Assembly: GCA_948891265.1 (NCBI GenBank)
Contig: CAQUBD010000001.1
Span: forward strand, 85,904 to 149,903
Reading direction: 5' to 3'
DNA from: an uncultured Clostridia bacterium
GTDB taxonomy: Bacteria > Bacillota > Clostridia > TANB77 > CAG-508
Length of the DNA: 64,000 nt
The notes below the pieces were generated by a model. The model worked only from the letters and a program-made list of their open reading frames with translations, was not told where the DNA came from and did no database searches. Below are positions 10,060-20,220 of this stretch, piece by piece. The translations under genes were made by a program, and so were the position numbers. Numbering within the stretch: position 1 is the stretch's first letter; each line of letters begins with the position of its first letter.

Positions 10060-13000
10060 TTGAAAATTAAAGACGTTCAATACGAAAAAGCTTCAAGAAA
10101 AGATTTCGCAAAAGTTGGAGATTTTATTGAAATGCCAAACCTAATCAAGGTACAAAAGGATTCATATGAATGGTTTATAAAAGAAGGATTAGGAGAAGTA
10201 TTAAAAGGAATATCACCAATAGAAGATTATTCTGGAAATCTAGTTCTTGAATTTTTTGATTACTACATGGAAGATAAAACAAAATATTCAATTGAAGATG
10301 CAAAAGAAAGAGATGCAACATATTCATCAAGACTACATGTTAAAGTTCGTTTAATTAACCGTGAAACAGGAGAAATCAAAGAACAAGAAATCTATTTAGG
10401 AGATTTCCCACTAATGACAGATAGTGGAACATTTATAATAAATGGTGCAGAAAGAGTTGTTGTAAGCCAATTAGTACGTTCACCTGGATGTTATTATGCA
10501 GAAGAATTTGACACAAAAACAGGGAAAAGAACATATACATCAACAGTTATGCCATTAAGAGGAGCATGGCTTGAATATGAAACAGATGGAAATGATATAT
10601 TCTATGTTCGTGTTGATAGAACAAGAAAAGTTCCAGTAACAACACTTTTAAGAGCTATAGGAATTGTTACAGATGATCAAATAAGAGATTTATTTGGAGA
10701 TGAAGAATTAATAAATGCCACAATTGCGAAAGATACAATAAAGACTCAAGAAGAAGCTTTAATTGAAATATATAAAAAGTTAAGACCTGGAGAACTTCCA
10801 ACTGTTGAAGCAGCAAGAAATTTGTTTGATGGATTATTCTATGATAATAGAAGATATGATTTAGCAAAAGTAGGTAGATATAAATTTGATCAAAAATTAA
10901 ATTTAGCTACAAGAATTACGGGAAAAGTTTCTGCTAAAGATATAGTAGATAATGAAACAGGAGAAATTTTTGTACAAGCAGGAGAAATTATATCAAAAGA
11001 AGTTGCTGAAAATATTAAAAATTCTGGAATAAATATTGTTGAAGTTGTTGTTGGAGAAAGAACAATAAAAATTATAGGTAATGGAACTGTTGACATTAAC
11101 AAAGTTTTACCAACAGTTGATTTAAGCTCTCTAAATATAAAAGAAGAAGTAAATTATCAAATACTAAAAAGTATAATTGAAAGTACAGACAAAAAAGACT
11201 TAGTAAAAGTTATTGGCCAAAGAATGGATGAACTAATACCAAAAACAATTACAACAGAAGATATGATTGCATCTGTAAGCTATTTATTAAACTTAGCCCA
11301 TGGAGTAGGAACAGTTGATGATATAGACCATTTAGCTAATCGTAGAATTAGATGTGTTGGGGAATTATTACAAAACCAATTTAGAATTGGTTTAACAAGA
11401 CTTGAAAGAGTTGTAAGAGAAAGAATGACAATCCAAGATTTAGATGTTGTAACACCACAAACATTGATTAATACAAAACCAATAACATCATCAATAAGAG
11501 AGTTCTTTGGAAGCTCACAATTATCACAATTTATGGACCAAACTAACCCACTTTCAGAATTAACACATAAAAGAAGAATTTCAGCATTAGGACCTGGTGG
11601 TCTTACAAGAGAAAGAGCTGGATTCGAGGTTAGAGACGTTCACTATACACACTATGGTAGATTATGCCCAATAGAATCGCCAGAAGGACCAAACATTGGA
11701 TTAATTTCAGCACTTTCATCATTTGCAAATATAAATGAATATGGATTTATAGAAACACCATACAGAAAAATAGATACTAAAACACATAGAGCAACAGATG
11801 AAGTTGAATATATGAGTGCAGATGTAGAAGATAGCTATATAATAGCACAAGCATCTGAACCAATGAATGATAAAGGTGAATTTATAAATGATAGAATTAG
11901 AGTAAGATATAAAAATGAAATTATAGAAGTAGATAAAGATAAAGTACAATATGTTGATGTTTCACCAAAACAATTAGTTTCTGTAGCTGCAGCTATGATA
12001 CCATTCTTAGAGCATGATGATGCAAAAAGATCTCTAATGGGAGCAAACATGCAAAGGCAAGCAGTTCCTTTAATGATAACAGAAAGACCAATAGTAGCAA
12101 CAGGTATTGAATATAGAGCTGCTAAGGACTCTGGAATATTAATATTAGCTGAAGATGATGGTGTTATACAAAAGGTTACAGGAAATGCCATTACGGTTAA
12201 ATATAAAAATGGAAAAACAGTAGTACATAAATTACGTAAGTTTAAAAGAACAAATGGTGGTACATGTATTAACCAAAGACCAATTGTAAAAGTTGGAGAA
12301 ATAGTTAAAAAAGGAGATAGCATAGCTGATGGACCATCAACAAAAGATGGAGAGATGTCACTTGGTAAAAACTGTTTAGTTGCTTTCTCAACATGGGAAG
12401 GATTTAACTACGAAGATGCTATTTTATTAAATGAAAGATTAGTAAAAGAAGATGTATTTACATCAATTCATATAGAAGAATATGATTGTGAATGTCGTGA
12501 TACAAAATTAGGACCAGAAGAAATAACAAGAGATATACCAAATGTTGGTGATGATGTATTAAAAGATCTAGACGAAAATGGTATTATTAGAATTGGTGCA
12601 GAAGTTAGACCAGGCGATATATTAGTTGGTAAAGTTACTCCAAAAGGAGAAACAGAATTAACAGCTGAAGAAAGATTATTAAGAGCTATCTTTGGTGAAA
12701 AAGCTAGAGAAGTAAGAGACACATCATTAAGAGTACCACATGGAGAAGCTGGAACAATAGTTGATGTTAAAATATTTACTAGAGACAATTCAGATGAATT
12801 AGGACCTGGAGTAAATCAAATAATTAGATGTTATATAGCAACAAAAAGAAAAATATCAGTTGGAGATAAAATGGCTGGACGTCATGGTAATAAAGGTGTT
12901 ATTTCAAGAGTATTGCCAGAAGAAGATATGCCATTTATGCCAGATGGTACACCAATAGATATATTACTTAACCCACTTGGATTGCCTTCTCGTATGAACT

Positions 13001-13815
13001 TGGGACAAATACTTGAAGTTCACTTAGGTGGAGCTGCTAAAGCTTTAGGATGGCATGTTTCAACACCAGTTTTTGATGGTGCAACACAAGAAGATGTTGA
13101 AGAATTATTAAAACAAGCTGGAATGAGCGAAGATGGAAAATCAATTTTATATGATGGTAGAACAGGTGATCCATTTGATAAGCCAATTACAGTTGGTGTA
13201 ATGTACATGTTAAAACTTCACCACTTAGTAGATGATAAAATACATGCTCGTTCAACTGGACCATACTCATTAGTTACACAACAACCACTTGGTGGTAAAG
13301 CACAATTTGGTGGACAACGTTTTGGAGAGATGGAAGTTTGGGCATTGGAAGCATATGGCGCTGCTTATACACTACAAGAAATGTTGACTGTTAAATCTGA
13401 TGATGTTGTAGGTAGAGTAAAAACATATGAAGCTATTGTTAAAGGAGAAAATATTCCTGAGCCAGGTGTTCCAGAAAGTTTCAAAGTTCTTGTAAAAGAA
13501 TTACAATCACTAGGATTAGACGTTCGTTTATATTCTGAAAACAATGAAGAACTTGAACTTAAAGAAAATATAGAAGATGGAATAGAATATGATCCTGAGA
13601 AAGATAAAAAATATCTTGCTGAAGAAGAGGTTGTAACAGAAGATGAATTGTCTGACGGTTATAGTGAAGATATTGAAGAAGATGTTTTACTTGATGAGGA
13701 AAATATTGAAGATAATGATGAACTTTTTGGAAGTTTAGATGATGAAGATGATGAGGCTATTTTTGACAGTGATTTGGCTGAGGATAATTTTGATAATGAT
13801 GAAGATTTAATATAA
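10060..13815 (+). CDS. rpoB: DNA-directed RNA polymerase subunit beta
   Basis: Catalytic core subunit of RNA polymerase. I start it at TTG 10060, eight bases after AAGGAG (10046-10051); the GTG at 10051 overlaps that ribosome site. The protein is about 1251 residues and begins MKIKDVQYEKASRK. The rifampicin pocket is visible (GSSQLSQFMDQTNP, THKRRISALGPGG) with the wild-type Asp, His and Ser, so rifampicin sensitivity would be expected. PIESPEGPN, GDKMAGRHGNKG and the C-terminal GGQRFGEMEVWALEAYGA block are all intact. The last 70 or so residues form an unusual acidic tail rich in D and E after the normal C-terminal domain. rpoC follows after 213 bases. rplJ-rplL, the usual upstream neighbours, are absent. 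Confidence 0.97.
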   Translation: MKIKDVQYEKASRKDFAKVGDFIEMPNLIKVQKDSYEWFIKEGLGEVLKGISPIEDYSGNLVLEFFDYYMEDKTKYSIEDAKERDATYSSRLHVKVRLINRETGEIKEQEIYLGDFPLMTDSGTFIINGAERVVVSQLVRSPGCYYAEEFDTKTGKRTYTSTVMPLRGAWLEYETDGNDIFYVRVDRTRKVPVTTLLRAIGIVTDDQIRDLFGDEELINATIAKDTIKTQEEALIEIYKKLRPGELPTVEAARNLFDGLFYDNRRYDLAKVGRYKFDQKLNLATRITGKVSAKDIVDNETGEIFVQAGEIISKEVAENIKNSGINIVEVVVGERTIKIIGNGTVDINKVLPTVDLSSLNIKEEVNYQILKSIIESTDKKDLVKVIGQRMDELIPKTITTEDMIASVSYLLNLAHGVGTVDDIDHLANRRIRCVGELLQNQFRIGLTRLERVVRERMTIQDLDVVTPQTLINTKPITSSIREFFGSSQLSQFMDQTNPLSELTHKRRISALGPGGLTRERAGFEVRDVHYTHYGRLCPIESPEGPNIGLISALSSFANINEYGFIETPYRKIDTKTHRATDEVEYMSADVEDSYIIAQASEPMNDKGEFINDRIRVRYKNEIIEVDKDKVQYVDVSPKQLVSVAAAMIPFLEHDDAKRSLMGANMQRQAVPLMITERPIVATGIEYRAAKDSGILILAEDDGVIQKVTGNAITVKYKNGKTVVHKLRKFKRTNGGTCINQRPIVKVGEIVKKGDSIADGPSTKDGEMSLGKNCLVAFSTWEGFNYEDAILLNERLVKEDVFTSIHIEEYDCECRDTKLGPEEITRDIPNVGDDVLKDLDENGIIRIGAEVRPGDILVGKVTPKGETELTAEERLLRAIFGEKAREVRDTSLRVPHGEAGTIVDVKIFTRDNSDELGPGVNQIIRCYIATKRKISVGDKMAGRHGNKGVISRVLPEEDMPFMPDGTPIDILLNPLGLPSRMNLGQILEVHLGGAAKALGWHVSTPVFDGATQEDVEELLKQAGMSEDGKSILYDGRTGDPFDKPITVGVMYMLKLHHLVDDKIHARSTGPYSLVTQQPLGGKAQFGGQRFGEMEVWALEAYGAAYTLQEMLTVKSDDVVGRVKTYEAIVKGENIPEPGVPESFKVLVKELQSLGLDVRLYSENNEELELKENIEDGIEYDPEKDKKYLAEEEVVTEDELSDGYSEDIEEDVLLDEENIEDNDELFGSLDDEDDEAIFDSDLAEDNFDNDEDLI

Positions 13816-13953
13816 GGAACGAATGAAAATAAGAGTATATAGGAACTAAATAAATTTCAAAAAGATTTGATGCGACAGGAAAGAATTGCAAGAGCAGGGG
13901 GCAGTCATTTGAATTTGTTTTGAAGTTACCCAAAAAATTATATAAAAGAAATA

Positions 13954-14002
13954 GGAAGGAGAAGTTAGAAGTCATATATATGACCTCTGACATCCTACTT
14001 CC
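13954..14002. repeat. imperfect hairpin in the rpoB-rpoC gap
   Basis: GGAAGGAGAAGTTAGAAGTC and the complement of GACCTCTGACATCCTACTTC form a long imperfect stem closed by the palindrome GTCATATATATGAC (13971-13984). There is no T-run, so it is unlikely to be a normal terminator. It could be a processing site or a REP-type insertion; it ends 14 bases before the rpoC ribosome site. Confidence 0.55.
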
Positions 14003-14028
14003 AACTTCTAAAAATAGGGGGAAAAAAA

Positions 14029-17000
14029 GTGGACGAATTAGATATTTTTAATAAAATAAAAATAGGAATTGCATCAGATGAGAAAATAAGAGAATGGTCA
14101 AAAGGTGAAGTTAAAAAACCAGAGACTATAAATTATAGAACATTAAAGCCAGAGAAAGATGGACTTTTCTGTGAAAGAATATTTGGACCAACAAAAGACT
14201 GGGAGTGTCATTGTGGAAAATATAAAAGGGTTAGATATAAAGGAATAGTTTGTGATAGATGTGGCGTTGAAGTAACTAAATCTAAAGTTAGAAGAGAGAG
14301 AATGGGGCATATTGAACTTGCAGCTCCAGTTGCTCATATTTGGTATTTTAAAGGTATACCAAGTAGAGTTGCTTTAATGCTAGATGTTTCACCAAGAAAT
14401 TTAGAAAAAGTTATATATTTTGCTTCTTACATTGTTACAGATAAAGGAACATCTGATTTAACAAACTGCCAAGTTCTAACAGAGAAAGAGTACCATGAAG
14501 CTGAAGAAAAATATGGTAAAGGTTCATTTAAGGCAAGAATGGGAGCAGAAGCTCTACAAGAGCTATTAGAAAAAATAGATTTAGATAAATTATCTAAGGA
14601 AATAAGAAAAGAATTAGAAGGTGCAAGTGAGCAAAAGAAAAGCAAACTTGTAAAAAGATTAGATACAGTAGATTCATTTAGACTATCTAATACAAAACCT
14701 GAATGGATGATTATGTCAGTTGTACCAGTAATTCCACCAGAATTAAGACCAATGGTTCAATTAGATGGTGGTAGATTTGCAACTTCTGATTTAAATGATT
14801 TATATAGAAGAGTTATTAATAGAAATAACAGATTAAAGAGGTTGTTAGAATTAGGTGCACCAGAAATAATTGTAAGAAATGAAAAAAGAATGCTACAAGA
14901 GTCAGTTGATGCATTAATTGATAACAGTAGAAGAGGCAGACCTGTAACAGGTGCTGGAAATAGACCTTTAAAATCTTTATCAGATATGCTTAAAGGAAAA
15001 CAAGGTAGATTCCGTCAAAACTTATTAGGTAAGAGAGTTGACTATTCAGGACGTTCAGTTATAGTAGTAGGTCCAGAACTTAATATTTATCAATGTGGAC
15101 TTCCAAAAGAAATGGCTGTAGAACTATTTAAACCATTTGTGATGAAAGAATTAGTTGGAAGAGGAATTGCACAAAATATTAAAAATGCTAAAAGAATGGT
15201 TGAAAGATTAAAACCAGAAGTATGGGAAATATTAGAAGATGTTATTAAAGATCATCCTGTAATGTTAAACCGTGCTCCGACACTACATAGATTAGGTATT
15301 CAAGCATTTGAGCCAGTTTTAGTTGAAGGTAGAGCTATAAAACTTCACCCATTAGTTTGTGAAGCTTTCAATGCCGACTTCGATGGTGACCAGATGGCTG
15401 TGCATTTACCATTATCACCAGAAGCACAAGCAGAATCAAGATATTTAATGCTTGCAACAAATAACTTATTAAAACCACAAGATGGTAAACCAGTTGCTGT
15501 ACCTAGACTAGATATGATTTTAGGAAGCTATTATTTAACAATGACTTTAGATGGAGAAAAAGGCGAAGGAAAATACTTTAAAGATCCTGAAGAGGCTATA
15601 ATGGCATTTGAAAATCATGAAGTTGGTATTCATGCTAAAATATTTGTTAGAGTAACAAAAGAGATAAATGGAGAAAAGAAATCTAAAAAAATAGAAACAA
15701 GTGTTGGTAGAATTATATTTAACCAAGGTATACCACAAGACTTAGGATTTATAGATAGAGAAGAAGATCCATTCCAATATGAAATTAATTTCCCAGTTGT
15801 TAAAAAATCAATGGGACAAATAATTGAAAGAGTAATTAGAGTTCATGGTGTCGTAGAGTCAGCAGAAGTAATAGACTATGTTAAATCTTTAGGATTTAAA
15901 TATTCAACTTTAGCAGGTATAACATTCTCAATGAGTGATGTAAAAGTACCCGCAGCAAAAAAAGGATTGCTAGAAGAAGCTGATAAACAAATTGAAACAA
16001 TTAGAAAACAATATGCAAGAGGTTTAATTACTAATGATGAAAGATATAACTCAGTAATTAAAGTTTGGGAAGATGCTACAAAGAAAATAAGTTCTGCAAT
16101 GGAAGAAAACTTTGAAGACTTAAACCCAATTTATATGATGGTTAAATCTGGAGCCAGAGGTAATATGAACCAATTAAGACAAATTGCAGGTATCCGTGGA
16201 CTTATGGCTAGTACAACAGGTAAAGCAGTTGAAATTCCTATTAAATCATCATTTGCAGAAGGACTAGATGCTCTAGAATACTTCATTTCTGCCCATGGTG
16301 CACGTAAAGGACTTTCAGATACAGCTTTAAGAACAGCCGATTCAGGATACTTAACAAGAAGATTAGTTGATGTATCACAAGATATTATTGTTAGAGAACA
16401 TGATTGTGGAACACATGAAGGATTAATTGTTTATGATATAAAAGACGGAAATCAAATAATTGAAAAGATGCAAGAAAGACTTGTTGGAAGATATGTTGTT
16501 GAAAATGTATATCATCCAGAGACTAAAGAGCTTATCATTGATACAGAAACGATGATAACAGAAGATATAGCAGACAAAATAGTAGAAGCAGGAATTGAAA
16601 AACTAGAAGTTCGTTCAGTTCTAGCATGTAGATCAAAACATGGTGTATGTCAAAAATGTTATGGTATGGGATTAGCAAGAAGAAACTTAGTATCAATAGG
16701 AGAATCTGTAGGTATTATAGCTGCACAATCAATAGGTGAGCCTGGTACACAGCTTACTATGAGAACTATCCACTCTGGTGGTGTTGCAGGTGTAGCAGAT
16801 ATTACACAAGGTCTTCCAAGAGTTGAAGAATTATTTGAAGCTAGAAAACCTAAGGGAGTTGCAATTATTACTGAAATTGCAGGAAAAGTTAAGATTAAAG
16901 AAACTAAGAAGAAAAAAGAAGTTATTGTTACATCATCTGATGATTCTAAAACATATACAATACCATTTGGATCAAAAATGAAAGTTAAAGATGGAGATAT

Positions 17001-17544
17001 GGTAGAAGTTGGAGATCCATTAATTGAAGGTTCTATAAATCCATCAGAAATACTTGAATTAAAAGGACCAGAGGGAGTTTATGAATATTTAACATCTGAA
17101 GTTCAAAAAGTATATAGAAATCAAGGTGTTGATATTAATGATAAACACGTTGAAGTTATTGGTAGACAAATGCTTAAGAAAGTTAGAGTTGAAGATAATG
17201 GAGATACTGATATGTTCCCAGGTTCATTAGTTGATATGTATGACTTTGAAGACAAGAATAATGAAGCAATTGCTGAAGGTAAACGTCCAGCAACAGGACA
17301 TAGAGTATTACTTGGTATTACTAAAGCATCACTTGCAACAGATAGTTTCTTATCTGCAGCATCATTCCAAGAGACAACTAGAGTTCTTACAGAAGCTGCA
17401 ATTAAGGGTAAAATTGATGACTTAATAGGATTAAAAGAGAATGTAATTATTGGTAAATTAATTCCTGCTGGTACAGGTATGAAGAAATATCAAGAAACGC
17501 ATATAAGTACAGAGAAAAAAGAAGAAGTAGAAGAAGAGGAATAA
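14029..17544 (+). CDS. rpoC: DNA-directed RNA polymerase subunit beta'
   Basis: Catalytic RNA polymerase subunit, 1171 residues. GTG start with AGGGGG at 14016-14021. The N-terminal zinc site is visible (CHCGKYKRVRYKGIVCDRCG), as are the Mg-binding loop NADFDGDQM at about residue 450, the bridge/trigger region (IAAQSIGEPGTQLTMRTIHSGG) and the second zinc cluster (CGTHEG, then CRSKHGVCQKCYG). Length is normal for Bacillota. The end is acidic (EKKEEVEEEE). It is probably cotranscribed with rpoB from the promoter at 9665, with a possible terminator just downstream. Confidence 0.97.
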   Translation: MDELDIFNKIKIGIASDEKIREWSKGEVKKPETINYRTLKPEKDGLFCERIFGPTKDWECHCGKYKRVRYKGIVCDRCGVEVTKSKVRRERMGHIELAAPVAHIWYFKGIPSRVALMLDVSPRNLEKVIYFASYIVTDKGTSDLTNCQVLTEKEYHEAEEKYGKGSFKARMGAEALQELLEKIDLDKLSKEIRKELEGASEQKKSKLVKRLDTVDSFRLSNTKPEWMIMSVVPVIPPELRPMVQLDGGRFATSDLNDLYRRVINRNNRLKRLLELGAPEIIVRNEKRMLQESVDALIDNSRRGRPVTGAGNRPLKSLSDMLKGKQGRFRQNLLGKRVDYSGRSVIVVGPELNIYQCGLPKEMAVELFKPFVMKELVGRGIAQNIKNAKRMVERLKPEVWEILEDVIKDHPVMLNRAPTLHRLGIQAFEPVLVEGRAIKLHPLVCEAFNADFDGDQMAVHLPLSPEAQAESRYLMLATNNLLKPQDGKPVAVPRLDMILGSYYLTMTLDGEKGEGKYFKDPEEAIMAFENHEVGIHAKIFVRVTKEINGEKKSKKIETSVGRIIFNQGIPQDLGFIDREEDPFQYEINFPVVKKSMGQIIERVIRVHGVVESAEVIDYVKSLGFKYSTLAGITFSMSDVKVPAAKKGLLEEADKQIETIRKQYARGLITNDERYNSVIKVWEDATKKISSAMEENFEDLNPIYMMVKSGARGNMNQLRQIAGIRGLMASTTGKAVEIPIKSSFAEGLDALEYFISAHGARKGLSDTALRTADSGYLTRRLVDVSQDIIVREHDCGTHEGLIVYDIKDGNQIIEKMQERLVGRYVVENVYHPETKELIIDTETMITEDIADKIVEAGIEKLEVRSVLACRSKHGVCQKCYGMGLARRNLVSIGESVGIIAAQSIGEPGTQLTMRTIHSGGVAGVADITQGLPRVEELFEARKPKGVAIITEIAGKVKIKETKKKKEVIVTSSDDSKTYTIPFGSKMKVKDGDMVEVGDPLIEGSINPSEILELKGPEGVYEYLTSEVQKVYRNQGVDINDKHVEVIGRQMLKKVRVEDNGDTDMFPGSLVDMYDFEDKNNEAIAEGKRPATGHRVLLGITKASLATDSFLSAASFQETTRVLTEAAIKGKIDDLIGLKENVIIGKLIPAGTGMKKYQETHISTEKKEEVEEEE

Positions 17545-17545
17545 T

Positions 17546-17632
17546 GTCCCATTAGGGACGTTTCCTTTTGCATAAGATATCTGTAATTCGCTTTGCTCAA
17601 ACAGCTATCTTAATTTTTGTCCCATTGGGGAC
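17546..17632. repeat. REP-like doublet with a terminator-like hairpin between the two halves
   Basis: GTCCCATTAGGGAC (17546-17559) and GTCCCATTGGGGAC (17619-17632) flank a third hairpin, AGATATCTGT paired with ACAGCTATCT (17575-17584 and 17601-17610), followed by TAATTTTT. The middle hairpin is the likely rpoC terminator. The outer palindromes belong to the GGGAC family also seen at 24524 and 28394. Confidence 0.6.
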
Positions 17633-17797
17633 ACATCTTGAAAAATTAAATAAAATTTTGAAAAAAGATGTTTTCGACAATTTTTTCGAGTATTATATAG
17701 ATAGAAATGTTATAATATTATGTAAAGCGTTATAATGTTTCTATTTTTTTGTTTTATTATCTACACTTTTGTTACTATCTTACAATTTTTCGCGGGC

Positions 17798-17862
17798 GAA
17801 CAAAAACGGGGTATGTAAGTAAGCTAAAATGTTAAAAAATTTTAATCATGCCCCTTTTGTTC
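17798..17862. mobile_element. short inverted-repeat element, family B copy 1
   Basis: 65 bp, bounded by GAACAAAAACGGGGTATG and CATGCCCCTTTTGTTC, which are near-perfect inverted ends. Related copies: 31960-32056, 33032-33100, 39251-39268 (half) and 47730-47900. It has no coding capacity. It lies just upstream of the small membrane-protein gene. Confidence 0.6.
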
Positions 17863-17889
17863 TAACATATAATAAGAAAAGAGGTGCTT

Positions 17890-18051
17890 ATGTTTTTAAT
17901 TATTTCAGGAATTTTATTTTTTCAAGAATTTTTATTATGGTGTTTATTAGTTCAAAGTAAAAAATCAATGTCAGATGAAGAAAAATTTGTTGAAGATAAT
18001 TGGCAAATGGAGTATTTGAAAAAATATAAATCACAGGTTAAAAAAAACTGA
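17890..18051 (+). CDS. small membrane protein (53 residues), unknown
   Basis: ATG preceded by AGAGGTG at normal spacing. The protein begins MFLIISGILFFQEF and has one hydrophobic helix (about 2-22), then a charged tail (KKSMSDEEKFVEDNWQMEYL). It stands alone between a repeat element and a 12-bp inverted repeat. I do not recognise the family. The good ribosome site and amphipathic layout favour a real gene. Confidence 0.6.
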   Translation: MFLIISGILFFQEFLLWCLLVQSKKSMSDEEKFVEDNWQMEYLKKYKSQVKKN

Positions 18052-18058
18052 TAAGAAG

Positions 18059-18103
18059 TGTTACAATTCACATCTTGTTTGTTATTAGCTATGAATTGTA
18101 ACA
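18059..18103. repeat. 12-bp perfect inverted repeat
   Basis: TGTTACAATTCA (18059-18070) and TGAATTGTAACA (18092-18103), separated by 21 bases. It follows the small membrane-protein gene. There is no T-run, so it may be a weak terminator or an operator for tadA. Confidence 0.45.
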
Positions 18104-18194
18104 TAAAGTTTAAATATAATGAAAATGTAGTTTTTTTAAAAGTGATATGTTATAATTTATTGTATAGTAAGAGATATAGGGGTTTCAAGGAAAA

Positions 18195-18662
18195 ATGATG
18201 ATGAATATGAAAGAAAAATTTATGAAAGAAGCTTTAAAAGAAGCAAAAAAAGCATATGATAAGTTAGAAGTACCAGTTGGTGCAGTAATTGTAAAAGATG
18301 GTAAAGTTATTGCAAGAGCTCATAATTTAAAAGAGACTAAATTTGATACAACAAAACATGCAGAAATTTTGGCAATTCAAAAGGCAAGTAAAAAATTAAA
18401 TTCTTGGAGATTGCTAGGTTGTGAAATGTATGTTACTTTAGAACCTTGTTCTATGTGTGCAGGAGCTTTGATTAATTCTAGAATAAAAAAAATTTATATT
18501 GGAGCAAATGATGAAAAAACTGGTGCGGTAGGTTCAGTATTTAATTTACTTGAAGATTATAAATTTAATCATAAAGTAGATGTTGAAAAAGGAATTTTAA
18601 GGGATGAATGTGAAAAAATATTGAAAGATTTTTTTAAAATGTTAAGAAAATTAAAAAAGTGA
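18195..18662 (+). CDS. tadA: tRNA adenosine(34) deaminase
   Basis: Deaminates A34 to inosine in the wobble position of tRNA-Arg(ACG). About 153-155 residues. The zinc-deaminase motifs are clear: HAEILAI (ligand His and catalytic Glu) and PCSMCAGAL (two Cys ligands). Three in-frame ATGs (18195, 18198, 18201) follow AAGGA (18187-18191); the second or third has the better spacing. The SxxKKIYIGANDEKTGAVGS stretch and C-terminal helix match TadA rather than a cytidine or guanine deaminase. It appears to be a single-gene unit. Confidence 0.93.
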   Translation: MMMNMKEKFMKEALKEAKKAYDKLEVPVGAVIVKDGKVIARAHNLKETKFDTTKHAEILAIQKASKKLNSWRLLGCEMYVTLEPCSMCAGALINSRIKKIYIGANDEKTGAVGSVFNLLEDYKFNHKVDVEKGILRDECEKILKDFFKMLRKLKK

Positions 18663-18704
18663 AACAAGAGGGACAGTGCAATTTTGTCTCAAAATTAATG
18701 TTCT

Positions 18705-18720
18705 AAAAGCTTGCTTTTTT
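18705..18720 (+). terminator. weak terminator after tadA
   Basis: AAAAG-CTTG-CTTTTTT small hairpin with T-run. Just upstream (18670-18690) lies a degenerate GGGACA...TGTCTC pair related to the GGGAC palindromes. Confidence 0.4.
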
Positions 18721-18823
18721 GAATATTTTTATATATAATAAAACAAATCCTTGAGATATAACTATATTTCAAGTTACCTATAAAACAATTTGGCTTTTAT
18801 GGCCAAAGAGAAAGGGTAGTATT

Positions 18824-20065
18824 ATGAAAAAATTTTTATCAAATTACAAATCAACAATTATTCTTTTAGTTGCGATAATTGTTGGGGCAATCGTTGGGGT
18901 TGCATTCAAAGAAAAAGCAACTATATTAAGTCCTTTAGGGGATTTATTCTTAAATCTATTATTAGTTATTATTGTTCCACTTATTTTTTTAAATATAACA
19001 ACAGCAATATCTAAAATGAAACAACCAAAAAGATTGGGTAAAATTATTGCTTCAATAATAGGTGTTTTTGTAGTAACATCAATTATTGCAGTATTAATAG
19101 GATTTGCAAGTACATATTTTGTAAAACTTGTAAATACTGAAGATGGAGAGCAAATAAAAGCATCATTGGAAGAAGTAGTCGATGATGAAACAGCAGAAGA
19201 AATGACAATTGCTGATAGAACTGTTAATTTAGTTACAGTTAATGATTTTTCAAAATTGCTTTCAAAAGATAATATAATTGCACTTTTAGTATTTTCAGTA
19301 ATAGTTGGAATTGCAATTAATATGTCAGGAGAAAAAGGAGAATCATTTAGAAGAGTATTAGAGTCAGCAAATGATGTTATGGGAAACATTGTTAAGATTA
19401 TAATGTATTATGCACCAATAGGATTAGGATGCTATATGGCTTCATTTATTGGAACATTTGGAAGTTCAATAGCTGTTGGATATTTGAAGACATTTCTAAT
19501 ATATTTAATAGTTTCTGTAGCGTTTTATTTTATAATGTATAGTGTTTATGCATTTATTGCTGGTGGAAAAAAAGGTGTAAAAGCATTTTGGAAAAATGTT
19601 ATTCCTGCAACAGTTACTGCAATGGGAACGTGTTCAAGTGCTGCTTGTATACCAGTAAATATAGAAGCTACTAAAAAAATGGGTGTACCTGCAGATATTG
19701 CAGAAACTACAATTCCATTAGGAACAAGCTTTCATAAAGATGGTTCTATAATAGGTTCTGTATTTAAAATAATGTTTTTAGTTGGACTATTTGGAACAAG
19801 TCTAGCAACTACTGGTGAAGTAATGGGAGTTTTAGGAGTTGCATTGCTTGCTAATTTATTAATAACAGCAGTTCCAATTGGTGGAGGAACAATATCAGAA
19901 ATGCTTATTATAACAATGATGGGTTACCCTGCAGCAGCTTTGCCTATTTTAACAATAATAGCAACAATAATAGATATGCCTGCAACAGTTTTAAATGTTG
20001 TTGGAGATGATGTTTCTTCAATGATGGTTACTAGAATAGTTGATGGGAAAGATTGGAATAAATAA
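18824..20065 (+). CDS. dicarboxylate/amino acid:cation symporter (DAACS family)
   Basis: 413 residues with about eight hydrophobic segments and two re-entrant-loop regions, importing acidic or neutral amino acids or dicarboxylates with Na+ or H+. The serine-rich hairpin reads TAMGTCSSAACIPVN. The family's usual NMDGT motif in TM7 is replaced by SFHKDGSIIG, so it belongs to a divergent branch and substrate cannot be assigned. The second hairpin has PIGGGTISEML. A DNxIALLVFSVIVGIA stretch and the C-terminal DMPATVLNVVGDD are typical. ATG with GAAAGGG upstream. It converges on the dGTPase gene. Confidence 0.88.
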   Translation: MKKFLSNYKSTIILLVAIIVGAIVGVAFKEKATILSPLGDLFLNLLLVIIVPLIFLNITTAISKMKQPKRLGKIIASIIGVFVVTSIIAVLIGFASTYFVKLVNTEDGEQIKASLEEVVDDETAEEMTIADRTVNLVTVNDFSKLLSKDNIIALLVFSVIVGIAINMSGEKGESFRRVLESANDVMGNIVKIIMYYAPIGLGCYMASFIGTFGSSIAVGYLKTFLIYLIVSVAFYFIMYSVYAFIAGGKKGVKAFWKNVIPATVTAMGTCSSAACIPVNIEATKKMGVPADIAETTIPLGTSFHKDGSIIGSVFKIMFLVGLFGTSLATTGEVMGVLGVALLANLLITAVPIGGGTISEMLIITMMGYPAAALPILTIIATIIDMPATVLNVVGDDVSSMMVTRIVDGKDWNK

Positions 20066-20137
20066 AATTAATTAATAAAAAGTAAAATATAAAAAATTAA
20101 GGAATAAAATAATAATAGAGATAGAAATTAGTAAAAA

Positions 20138-20187
20138 ATGTAGAGAGCTAGTAAGATTTAAAACTTATTAACTCTCTATGTTTTTTG
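20138..20187. terminator. bidirectional terminator between convergent genes
   Basis: TAGAGAGCTAGTAAG pairs with CTTATTAACTCTCTA (15 bp, few mismatches), flanked by AAAAAA on the left and TTTTTT on the right. It can therefore serve both the symporter (+) and the dGTPase-like gene (-). Confidence 0.8.
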
Positions 20188-20220
20188 ATTTTCATGAGTA
20201 AACAACGTGTAATGTGATAA

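Noticed and set aside
18824..20065. Assigning the symporter as glutamate transporter GltP/GltT
   Set aside because: The NMDGT substrate motif is replaced by HKDGS, so substrate cannot be inferred from the classical members.
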